From NCBI GenBank assembly GCA_902826155.1, contig CADEDU010000040.1, positions 1 to 60,518 on the forward strand: 60,518 nucleotides of DNA, in the 5' to 3' direction. Under the pieces are notes generated by a model that was not told where the DNA came from, ran no database searches, and worked only from the letters and a program-made list of their open reading frames with translations. Origin of the DNA: an uncultured beta proteobacterium. GTDB lineage: Bacteria > Pseudomonadota > Gammaproteobacteria > Burkholderiales > SG8-39. Position 1 is the first letter of the stretch. Every line of letters starts with the position of its first letter. The position numbers and the translations under genes were made by a program. This document shows, one piece after another, positions 8,277-15,803 of this stretch.

Positions 8277-9218
8277 CTATTGCGGCTGCAGCCCCGCCGC
8301 CTTGATCGCACGTGCCCACTCGGCGTGCTCGAGGCGCATGAGCTCGAGTACAGCGCGCGCGTCCATCACCTGCGTCTCGAGGCCGAGCTGGGCGAGCCGC
8401 TCGCGCACCTCGCTCGATTGCGCCGCCTGCCTGAGCGCTGCAGCGATCCGATCGATCGCCGCAGGGGGCGTGCCAGCCGCAGCGTAGAAGCCGAACCACG
8501 TTACGTTCTCGATCGCGACGCCCGACTCTTTGAACGTCGGCACGTCCGGGAGAAGCGACACACGAGTCGGTGCGATCTGCGCGATCAACCGCAGCTTGCC
8601 CGCGCGCGCCTGCGGCAGCGCCTCGGCCGGCGTGAGCAGCGATGCCGAGAGCTGCCCGCCCACCAGGTCGATCACGACCTGGCCCGCGCCCTTGTAGGGA
8701 ACGTGCAGAAGGTCGAGCCCGGCTGCGGCGCCGAACGCGGTCGCAAGTAGCTGCGGGATCGTTCCGGGCGAGGCGCCGAAGTTGCGCAGGTTCGCGTTCT
8801 GTTTCGCCGCGGCGATGAACTCAGCGAGCGTGGCCGCCGGTACGCTCGCATTCACCACAAGGAGGAAGGGCGCGTGCGCGACGCGTGCGACCGGCGCGAC
8901 ATCCTTGAGCGGATCAAACTTCGCCGCTTTCATGGTCTGCGGCACCAGCGTTACGCCGCCGTTCGGCGCAAACAGAAGCGTTGTGCCGTCGCGCGGCGCG
9001 GCGAGCATCGCCTCCATCGCGATGAGTCCGCTCGCACCGACGCGATTCTCGATCAGCACCGGCACTTCGAGCGCGGCGCGCAGGCGATCCGCGTACACGC
9101 GCGCGGTGATCTCGACCGCACCGCCGGGCGCGAGGCCGACCAGCACGCGGATGGGTTTCGGCTGCGCGAGCGCGTGTGGGGCGGCTAGGAGTAGGAGGAT
9201 CGTCAGGATGCGCTTCAT
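8277..9218 (-). CDS. Bug/TctC-family tripartite tricarboxylate-type solute receptor
   Basis: The product is 313 residues. It has a Sec signal peptide, MKRILTILLLLAAPHALA, with likely cleavage after residue 18. The mature part shows the Bug fold landmarks: IRVLVGLAPGGAVEITAR near the N-terminus, VLIENRVGASG, LLHVPYKGAG, and LLPDVPTFKESGV. Bug proteins are periplasmic binding proteins for carboxylates and related small molecules, working with TctAB-type permeases or as orphan receptors. No permease is adjacent, so it is an orphan receptor here. Its 3' end abuts an MBL gene fragment at 8265, so rearrangement reached its very edge while the reading frame stayed intact. Confidence 0.9.
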   Translation of the reverse strand: MKRILTILLLLAAPHALAQPKPIRVLVGLAPGGAVEITARVYADRLRAALEVPVLIENRVGASGLIAMEAMLAAPRDGTTLLFAPNGGVTLVPQTMKAAKFDPLKDVAPVARVAHAPFLLVVNASVPAATLAEFIAAAKQNANLRNFGASPGTIPQLLATAFGAAAGLDLLHVPYKGAGQVVIDLVGGQLSASLLTPAEALPQARAGKLRLIAQIAPTRVSLLPDVPTFKESGVAIENVTWFGFYAAAGTPPAAIDRIAAALRQAAQSSEVRERLAQLGLETQVMDARAVLELMRLEHAEWARAIKAAGLQPQ

Positions 9219-9462
9219 TGCTCGGCCGGCGCTCAGGGCTTGGGCCCCCTGCGCTTGATCTCATTTCGGATCATCAGTGTAAACGCAGCCGAGGTCGGCG
9301 CGTCTAGCATCGCCCCGTCGCCGCCACGCGTGACTGAGCTAGCGTAACCTCCCCCAGGTTGCTCCATGCGTTGGACGCCGAAGCGATGCGGCTCAACGCG
9401 ACGTCCAGGTGTACGCCGATCCGCCCCACGGGCGGCCACAATGAACGGGAAGGAATTCAACG

Positions 9463-10362
9463 ATGCGAGTCTTGCGCAAAGGGCTTAAGGGCGAAGATGT
9501 CCGGCAGTGGCAGGTGTTCTTGCGCGGGCAAGGTCAACCGCTGGAAGTCACTGGCGAGTTCGACAAGGCGACCGAAGATGCGACGATCGCCTTTCAGAAG
9601 GCAAGGAACCTCGCGGCCGATGGCGTGGCTGGCAATCAAACGCTCGGCCAAGCCATGCTCATCGGATTTGAACTCGTCGCCGATGCACGTGACGCTTCGA
9701 AAGAGGGGCCGAATTTTCCGCCGCCACCGGCATTCAAGCCGCTGGCCCGAACGGCGGACCGCCAACGAGTATTCGGCGCGTTCGAGTTCGTCTCGAAGCC
9801 GCTGCCGAGCAACCCGGAGAACATTCAGATCAAGGGCGATTGGGAGTCGCGCAACATCGAGCGCGTGATCATTCCTCAACTGGTGGGCATCCAGGGCGCG
9901 TCCTCCGATGGGGGTGTGCGATTTCATAAGTTGGCGGCAAAGCAACTCGCGGCGCTATGGCAGGCGTGGCAGAAAGCGAAGCTTCTTGACCGGGTGCTCA
10001 CCTACGATGGCGGTTTTGTTCCACGCTTCATCCGGGGCAGCCGAACGGAGCTGAGCAATCACGCGTTCGGGACCGCCTTCGACATCAACGCCAGCATGAA
10101 CGGGCTCGGGGTGGAGCCGCCGCGGGTGGGCGACCGCGGCTGCGTGCGAGAACTGGTGCAACTGGCCAATGAACACGGCTTCTTCTGGGGTGGCCATTTC
10201 CCGGGCAGGCGCGATGGCATGCATTTCGAGGTCGCGATCATCAAGGACGCAGAACCATCGCCCGCAACAAGGGGAGGCACCCCAGTGACGCGAGGAATCA
10301 GCGCGCCACCGTCCGCGCCGCCGCCTCGCAGGTCCGCAGGAGCAAAGCGACGGCGGTCGTGA
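9463..10362 (+). CDS. peptidoglycan-binding domain plus M15 family D,D-peptidase
   Basis: The protein has 299 residues and a good ribosome site, GGAAGGAA. Residues 5-65 form a PG_binding_1 domain (LRKGLKGEDVRQWQVFL, then GVAGNQTLG). Residues about 150-258 form a VanY/M15-type zinc peptidase: SNHAFGTAFD (198-207) supplies His200 and Asp207, and MHFE supplies His254. No signal peptide is evident, so export is uncertain and it may act during lysis or be released another way; endolysin-like enzymes share this layout. The last 40 residues are rich in Pro, Arg and Ser. The MBL gene starts 10 bases after its stop, suggesting an operon and a joint role. Confidence 0.85.
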   Translation: MRVLRKGLKGEDVRQWQVFLRGQGQPLEVTGEFDKATEDATIAFQKARNLAADGVAGNQTLGQAMLIGFELVADARDASKEGPNFPPPPAFKPLARTADRQRVFGAFEFVSKPLPSNPENIQIKGDWESRNIERVIIPQLVGIQGASSDGGVRFHKLAAKQLAALWQAWQKAKLLDRVLTYDGGFVPRFIRGSRTELSNHAFGTAFDINASMNGLGVEPPRVGDRGCVRELVQLANEHGFFWGGHFPGRRDGMHFEVAIIKDAEPSPATRGGTPVTRGISAPPSAPPPRRSAGAKRRRS

Positions 10363-10372
10363 ACAAATAAAT

Positions 10373-11488
10373 ATGCCAACTGCCCCGATCACCATCGAAG
10401 CGTTACCGGCCGCCTACGGCGACGCCGTGCTGGTCACCTGTGCGCTCAAGGGAAAGCAATGGCGCTTGCTGGTGGACACCGGCACCGACGAATGCTGGCC
10501 GTCCCTGAAGCAGCGCTTGGCGCAGATTCCAGCCGAGCGCGGTAAGCGTCACATTGATCTCGCGGTGATCACCCACATCGACCACGATCACATCGGCGCG
10601 GCGCATGCGCTCTTCGACGACCGCTCGCTCGGTCTCGCGTTTGGCGATGTTTGGTTCAACGCGCCGGCGCAGCGCGTCTCGCGCGGGGTGGCCGAGGGGC
10701 ACTCGTTGGCGACTTTGCTGGGTGCGCGGCACACCGACTTGCCCTGGAACAAGGCATGGAGCGGACAGCCGGCCGTGACCATGGCGGCCTCGCCGTTCAT
10801 CGAACTGCCAAGCGCCAAGGGCGAGCCGCGTATCACGCTGCTGTCTCCAACCCCCGCGACGCTCGCCACGCTGTTCAAGGTCTGGGACAAGGAATTGCAA
10901 AAACTCGGGCAACCGGAAAAACCGCGGTCCAAGCCCCCCGGCATGCGCGGGGCCATGATGAGCCTGGAAGATCTGGCCGCCCAGCCAACCGCTGTGGATC
11001 GCGCCCCGGCCAACGGCTCGAGCATCGCCTTCCTGCTGGAACATCAGGGCGTCTCGGTCTTACTTGGCGCGGATGCGTATGCGCCGGTGCTGGCCGATGC
11101 CTTGCGCGCGCTTGCCAAGCACCGCGGCCTCTCGCTGCCCTGGCAAGTGGACGCCTTCAAACTCAGCCACCACTGCAGCAGCGCGAACATCACCGTGGAT
11201 CTGTTCGGGGTCGTCCAGGCCCAGCACTACATCGTCAGCACCAACGGTGCCATCTTCGGCCACCCCGACGACGAAGCGATCGCACGGGTCATCGTCCATG
11301 GCGGCGCCAAACGAAACATCTACTTCAACTACCGCAACGGCCACTCCACTAAGTGGGAAGCGCCCGCACTGCAGGCACGCTACGGCTATTCGATTCGCCT
11401 GCCCGCGGCCGGTCAAAGCGGAACCACCCTCCAACTCGCCAACAAGCAACCCCCCACGAGCGCCGCTGCGCAAACGAAACGCCGTTGA
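10373..11488 (+). CDS. MBL-fold metallohydrolase (ComEC/Rec2-like type)
   Basis: The protein has 371 residues. After an N-terminal strand region (PITIEALPAAYGDAVLVTC, LLVDTGTDE) the zinc-binding motif HIDHDH occurs at residues 68-73, followed by NGSSIAFLLEHQGVSVLLGA and KLSHHCSSANIT, the pattern of the MBL hydrolases related to the ComEC nuclease domain. No membrane segments are seen, so it is probably cytoplasmic. By family it could hydrolyse nucleic acids or phosphoesters; the substrate is unknown. It is tightly linked to the M15 peptidase gene (10-base gap). Fragments of this gene occur at 3777-3896 and 8161-8265. The last 20 residues are disordered and Thr/Gln/Lys-rich. Confidence 0.83.
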   Translation: MPTAPITIEALPAAYGDAVLVTCALKGKQWRLLVDTGTDECWPSLKQRLAQIPAERGKRHIDLAVITHIDHDHIGAAHALFDDRSLGLAFGDVWFNAPAQRVSRGVAEGHSLATLLGARHTDLPWNKAWSGQPAVTMAASPFIELPSAKGEPRITLLSPTPATLATLFKVWDKELQKLGQPEKPRSKPPGMRGAMMSLEDLAAQPTAVDRAPANGSSIAFLLEHQGVSVLLGADAYAPVLADALRALAKHRGLSLPWQVDAFKLSHHCSSANITVDLFGVVQAQHYIVSTNGAIFGHPDDEAIARVIVHGGAKRNIYFNYRNGHSTKWEAPALQARYGYSIRLPAAGQSGTTLQLANKQPPTSAAAQTKRR

Positions 11489-11553
11489 GGCAACGGATCC
11501 AAATCTCCATTGGATCGACGCCGCCGCGCTCCATCAAGGATCGATTCGACGCG

Positions 11554-12405
11554 TTACTTCGGCGGCGACACTGGAAGGCGAAGGCCGGTCCGGGTGTTCA
11601 CGAGGAACATCCGTGTCGTTTTGGTATAGGTGGCGGGCGGCTGCATGTCCGGGAGCAGACGGACAACCCGCGTCTCGCCGCCCTTGAAGTCCTTGCAGCG
11701 ATCGCAGCTGAGCGGTTTGCTCAGCAGCTCGTTCTCGGCGTTCGCGAGATGGAAGTCGTCGGAGTAGCCGTTCGGTTCCGAGCTACGTTGAGTATTGGCG
11801 AGCGTGAGGGTCACCTCCGGTCCGAGCAGATCGGCGCTGACAGGGACTGATCTTCCATCAGGCAAGGTCACCAATGCACCCTTTTTGATCGACGTCCATT
11901 CGAGGCGATGCTCGGTGACCTGCATACCGCCGAGCTTCCCGGCTTCGATCGCGGCGCGCTTCGATTCCTCGAAATAGAGCCGCACCACCCGGATCTCCGG
12001 CCGCGCCGATTGCATGTGCGCGAGGAGATTCGTTCCCTCCGGCAGCTTCGGTCCCACGATCCACATCGGCCGGCCGTTGAAGCGGTTCAGCGCGCCCGCG
12101 AGCGGCACCCACTTGCTGGTGCTGCGGCTCGCGCCGCGCGTGAACACCCACGTCTCGTACTCTGGATCGCTCGAGAATTTGCAGGTCCGCACGTTCACGT
12201 ATACCGGCGTATCGGCGCCGGTGATCGGCGGGCCGTGCCGGCCGTCGAAGACATTCAGCACGTCTCCGACGAGCGACGTGCCGATCGACGACGCGGGCAC
12301 GTGCGCGACCTGTCGCTGCGAGGCCGAGCATAGAAAATCCAGCGCGGCCGCCCCAGTCGGGATCGCGAACAAGCCGGCAGCCAAGGCGCGCAATGCGATC
12401 TTCAT
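11554..12405 (-). CDS. exported protein of unknown function
   Basis: The product is 283 residues with a clear signal peptide, MKIALRALAAGLFAIPTGAA, probably cut near residue 21. The mature protein starts LDFLCSASQ and contains a CDRC pair near residue 239 and single cysteines at about 26 and 74, which would suit disulfides in the periplasm. I do not recognise the family. The content is strand-rich, with FTRGASRSTSKWVPLAGAL and TKTTRMFLVNTRTG near the end. It is convergent with the MBL gene, with only 65 bases between the stops, and a zone of gene fragments lies upstream. Confidence 0.72.
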   Translation of the reverse strand: MKIALRALAAGLFAIPTGAAALDFLCSASQRQVAHVPASSIGTSLVGDVLNVFDGRHGPPITGADTPVYVNVRTCKFSSDPEYETWVFTRGASRSTSKWVPLAGALNRFNGRPMWIVGPKLPEGTNLLAHMQSARPEIRVVRLYFEESKRAAIEAGKLGGMQVTEHRLEWTSIKKGALVTLPDGRSVPVSADLLGPEVTLTLANTQRSSEPNGYSDDFHLANAENELLSKPLSCDRCKDFKGGETRVVRLLPDMQPPATYTKTTRMFLVNTRTGLRLPVSPPK

Positions 12406-12639
12406 TGAAGTCCCTCCCTGTGGACGCTCTGCATGGCGCCAAGCGTGATGATATCGATCGCCCGCAGTGGCATTCTGGCCAGGGACCGCCCCAGCCTCTG
12501 TGTCGAGCGGATCCTAGCGTGCATTGAACCGCAGCGCCCCGATGTCCTTGAGCTTGAATGGCCGCACCATGACTCGATCGACCTCCCGGTTCCTGGCACA
12601 CGGCAGGCGGATCTCTTCACGGTTGCACATGGCATTCTG

Positions 12640-12831
12640 TCGAGCGCAGCCGTGATACCAGCCCTTGCTGGGATGATTGGAGGACGATGGATTCGAGAAC
12701 ACCTCAGTGAGCAGCGTTTTCGGACGGTGTTCTTCGTCACGCTGTTTGCACTCGGTGTCTATATCGTTGCCAACGTTGTTCGTGTCTTCGTTGACTCAAA
12801 GTTCTGGGCAGGCATTTTTGCGGCGATATAG
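12640..12831 (+). pseudogene. C-terminal fragment of a TauE/SafE-type exporter
   Basis: In this frame the DNA encodes [20 protein letters not shown], then [20 protein letters not shown], the last helices of TauE/SafE (sulfite/organosulfur exporter) proteins. The upstream part of the same frame (from 12433) has no membrane character, so about four fifths of the gene is missing. It is the first of three unrelated gene scraps between 12.6 and 13.3 kb. Confidence 0.68.
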
Positions 12832-12865
12832 CGGACATCCGTCGTGCCCGATTTGGGTCGGGAGG

Positions 12866-13000
12866 GACGCGGTGGCGATGGTGACGACACTAAAGGGGCA
12901 GGGGCGGCGGGTAGCGATGGACGGTGGCGGCGTCAACGGCGCGCCCGCGCTGGCTGCCGCAGACGTCGGCGTCGCCATGCGAACCGGTACCGATGTCGCG
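12866..13000 (+). pseudogene. fragment of a heavy-metal P-type ATPase
   Basis: The frame reads [19 protein letters not shown], then [21 protein letters not shown]. This is the hinge motif of P1B ATPases, normally [20 protein letters not shown]. The invariant aspartates of GDGVND are replaced by Gly, and nothing else of the roughly 750-residue protein is present. It is a degraded internal fragment of a copper- or other metal-pump gene. Confidence 0.78.
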
Positions 13001-13144
13001 AATGATCGCTGCTTCAGTCCGCCTGGTGACGCACCCGACCCATCGGCGACCCACGCTCGCGCGCCTTCGTCATCGCAAGCTATCGCTGGTGGCGTGATCG
13101 CCGTTGATGTGTAGCGGGTCGGTGCTGCGAATAACAAGTATCGA

Positions 13145-13255
13145 GGAGCTTGTCGCGCTCATCCAGAAATCCAAATCCAGACCGGAAAGCCCCGCTTCGG
13201 CAGCCGTCTGAATGTCGGGGGCGCCGGAGAATCGACTGCGCCCGGCCACATCGAA
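13145..13255 (-). pseudogene. fragment resembling the C-terminal part of a Bug receptor
   Basis: Reverse-strand translation gives AGRSRFSGAPDIQTAAEAGL, then SGLDLDFWMSA, resembling the SPALPDVPTxAEAG..G.. segment conserved in Bug/TctC proteins. No signal peptide or N-terminal half is present, and the frame upstream is antisense to the beta-CASP gene. The match rests on one motif, so it is tentative. Confidence 0.45.
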
Positions 13256-13269
13256 TGCTATCCCGTGCG

Positions 13270-14655
13270 CTACAGCGCGACCTGCTGATGCAACGCGGGC
13301 ATTTCTATCGATGCATCGCCAAGCGCTTGGGCGAATCGTTCCATGGCGCTCGATTCGCCGTGCACCAGGAACGTTCGCTCGACGCCCTCTATTGCGCGGT
13401 GCCACGCCACGAGCTCCGCTTGGTCGGCGTGAGCGGAGAAGCCGTTGATCGTATGCACCGATGCGCTTACCGCGACCTCTTCGCCATGGATCCGAACCGA
13501 GCGGGCGCCGTCGATGATCTTGCGCGCCAGGGTTCCGATAGCCGCGAAACCGACGAAGATGACACCACAATCGGCGCGTGGAAGATTGTCCCGGAGCCGA
13601 TGCAGGATCCGGCCACCCGTACACATACCGGCTCCCGCCAGGATGACCGCACCTCCGCCGAGGTGATCGAGCGCCATCGAGTCGCTCAGCTCGCGCGTCA
13701 AGTGAAGGCCCGGAAACTGGAACGGGTCGTGCCCGTCACGAAACAATCGCGTCGCTGCGGGCGCGTAGTAATCGGGGTACCGCTCGTAGATGGCGGTGGC
13801 GGAAATCGCCATCGGTGAATCGAGAAACACCTGCGTTGCGCGCGGCAGCCGCCCCGACTCAATCCCGGCGCGCAGGTAGTAGAGCAGTTCCTGCGCACGC
13901 TCCAGCGCGAAGGTCGGGACGACAACGTTGCCGCCGCGGTTGAACGTATCGTTGAGCGCCCCGTAGAACTCCTCGACCGAGGTGTCGAACGGCTTGTGTA
14001 ATCGGTCGCCGTAGGTCGTCTCCATGACGACGACATCGGCGCGGGGAGGCGGCGCCGGGTCGCGAAGGATCGGGCGCCCACGATTTCCGAGGTCACCGGA
14101 AAAGGCGACCGTGCGCTTGTCCGCCGCTTCCGAGAGTTCGAGCACGACGCTAGCGGAACCCAGGATATGACCCGCCTCGATGAACGTAGCCTTGATACCT
14201 TCGACGACCGCGATCGCTATTCCCAGCGTCGCGGTCCGACCAAAGAAGTCAACGACGCGAAGCGCTTCGACGATCGAATACAGGGCGCCGCGCCCGGGTG
14301 CAGGCTTGTGGCGGGTGCCGCGGGCGTGCCGCCGGGCTTCCTCTTCCTGGACGTGGGCCGCGTCGAGCAATACCAGGCGGGTGAGCTCCCTGGTCGGCGC
14401 GGTGGCGATGATCTCACCGCGAAAACCGCGCTTGACGAGAAGCGGCAGACGCCCGCAATGGTCGAGATGCGCATGCGTGAGCAGAATCGCGTCGATCGCT
14501 GACGGCTCGAAGCCGAACGGGTCGGCATTTTCTTCTTCGATGCTGTGCTCGCCTTGAAACAAGCCGCAATCGATCAGAACTCGACGGCCTGCACACTCGA
14601 CGAGATGGCATGAGCCGGTCACGGCCCGATCGGCGCCGTGGAAAGACAGGTTCAT
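13270..14655 (-). CDS. MBL/beta-CASP RNA-processing nuclease
   Basis: The product is 461 residues. The ATG at 14655 is chosen over an upstream start because AAGGAGG lies seven bases before it and the protein then opens MNLSFHGADRAVTGSCHLVE as family members do. The MBL zinc motif is HAHLDH (61-66); further motifs are ATAPTRELTRLVLLDAAHV, AFSGDLGNRGRPIL, METTYGDR, and near the end INGFSAHADQAELVAWH and FLVHGE. These define the beta-CASP family (CPSF73/YciF-type), which cut RNA in the cytoplasm. The LOG-family gene lies 22 bases upstream on the same strand, so the two are probably co-transcribed. It is often seen near stress-adaptation genes in proteobacteria. Confidence 0.9.
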   Translation of the reverse strand: MNLSFHGADRAVTGSCHLVECAGRRVLIDCGLFQGEHSIEEENADPFGFEPSAIDAILLTHAHLDHCGRLPLLVKRGFRGEIIATAPTRELTRLVLLDAAHVQEEEARRHARGTRHKPAPGRGALYSIVEALRVVDFFGRTATLGIAIAVVEGIKATFIEAGHILGSASVVLELSEAADKRTVAFSGDLGNRGRPILRDPAPPPRADVVVMETTYGDRLHKPFDTSVEEFYGALNDTFNRGGNVVVPTFALERAQELLYYLRAGIESGRLPRATQVFLDSPMAISATAIYERYPDYYAPAATRLFRDGHDPFQFPGLHLTRELSDSMALDHLGGGAVILAGAGMCTGGRILHRLRDNLPRADCGVIFVGFAAIGTLARKIIDGARSVRIHGEEVAVSASVHTINGFSAHADQAELVAWHRAIEGVERTFLVHGESSAMERFAQALGDASIEMPALHQQVAL

Positions 14656-14677
14656 CGCGGCCTCCTTGAAGTGACAG

Positions 14678-15649
14678 TTACTCGCGCAATAGCGGCTCGC
14701 CCGTGGATCGGTACCACGCAAGGATGCCCGCCCAGATGTCGTGGGCAGTCTCGGCATACCAGAAGAGTTCGCGATCCTCCGGCTCGATCACGCCTTCATC
14801 GACGAGGAAGTCCGCGTCGAATGCCTGCTGCCAGTACGATCGGCCGACCAGCACGATGGGTATCGGTTTGATCGATCGGGTCTGGACCAGCGTCAAAGCT
14901 TGGAACAACTCATCGAACGTGCCATATCCACCCGGGAACGCGACCAGCGCCTTGGCGCGCAACATGAAATGGAGCTTGCGCAGCGCGAAATAGTGAAAGC
15001 GGACGCAAAGCTCGGGCGTGATATACGGGTTCGGATACTGCTCGTGCGGTAGTTTGATATTCAGTCCGACGGATTTCGCGGCGATATCGAAAGTGCCGCG
15101 ATGCGCCGCCTCCATTAGCCCGGGACCACCGCCGGTCATCAAGACGAGCGGCCCGTTGATCGCGTCGTTGCCGTGGCGGCCGACGAGCCGCCCGAACTCG
15201 CGGCACACGTCGTAGTAGTGGCTCTTCTCGAGAATTCGCATCGCGGCGCGCAGTCGCCTGCGAAGCGCCTCGTCCGTGGGGCGGCCTGCCAGCTCGACGC
15301 GAAGCATGTCGACCTGACGTTGAGCGGCTGCGGGTTCCGGAACGCGGGTGCTGCCGAAGACGACGACCGTCTGTTTGACCGCATGCTCCTCGAGCAGGAA
15401 TTCAGTCTTGAGGTAGTCGAGTTGAAGGCGCAGGCCACGCGTGTCGTCGCGGTTGAGAAATTCGACGTCCTGATCGGCTTGGCGATAACTCGGACTGGCG
15501 AGAATCGCTGCGATACGCTGCGGTGCTTGGGCGTCATCATCGGCCGCTTTGGGCAGATGCGAAGGGAGCGGTTCGTGTCGCTTGCGCGGATGGGCGGGCG
15601 CCGGAATCCTCGGTGCTGGCGAGTCGAGCGGGTTGGATGGTCCGGTCAT
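14678..15649 (-). CDS. LOG-family (TIGR00730-like) Rossmann-fold protein
   Basis: The product is 323 residues from the ATG at 15649 (MTGPSNPLDSP); the frame is open further upstream to 15838 but without family-like sequence. The nucleotide-site motifs of the LOG family are present: VVVFGSTRVPEP, MTGGGPGLMEAAHRGTFD and VAFPGGYGTFDELFQAL. LOG proteins are nucleotide 5'-monophosphate phosphoribohydrolases that release cytokinin-like bases. This longer type has an extra N-terminal helical region (ILASPSYRQADQDVEFLNR) common in proteobacteria. It sits between MprF and the beta-CASP nuclease on the same strand, 22 bases from the latter. Confidence 0.9.
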   Translation of the reverse strand: MTGPSNPLDSPAPRIPAPAHPRKRHEPLPSHLPKAADDDAQAPQRIAAILASPSYRQADQDVEFLNRDDTRGLRLQLDYLKTEFLLEEHAVKQTVVVFGSTRVPEPAAAQRQVDMLRVELAGRPTDEALRRRLRAAMRILEKSHYYDVCREFGRLVGRHGNDAINGPLVLMTGGGPGLMEAAHRGTFDIAAKSVGLNIKLPHEQYPNPYITPELCVRFHYFALRKLHFMLRAKALVAFPGGYGTFDELFQALTLVQTRSIKPIPIVLVGRSYWQQAFDADFLVDEGVIEPEDRELFWYAETAHDIWAGILAWYRSTGEPLLRE

Positions 15650-15803
15650 TCGCTTCTGAATTTGTGGGAAGACAATTCCTTTACCGTGTCCCACTTCGGT
15701 CGCTTTGCGAACGGTCAAGGCCGTGTAGATGCGCCATGACCATTGGCGGATCATGCTCGGGGAGTTCACGATCGGCGTGCGCTCGCGGGGGATCGTCGGC
15801 GCA

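Noticed and set aside
10373..10480. Possibility that the repeated MBL start is a mobile repeat such as a REP or IS end
   Set aside because: The repeated DNA is coding and in frame with the intact gene, has no terminal inverted repeats, and the copies have different endpoints, so gene fragments fit better.
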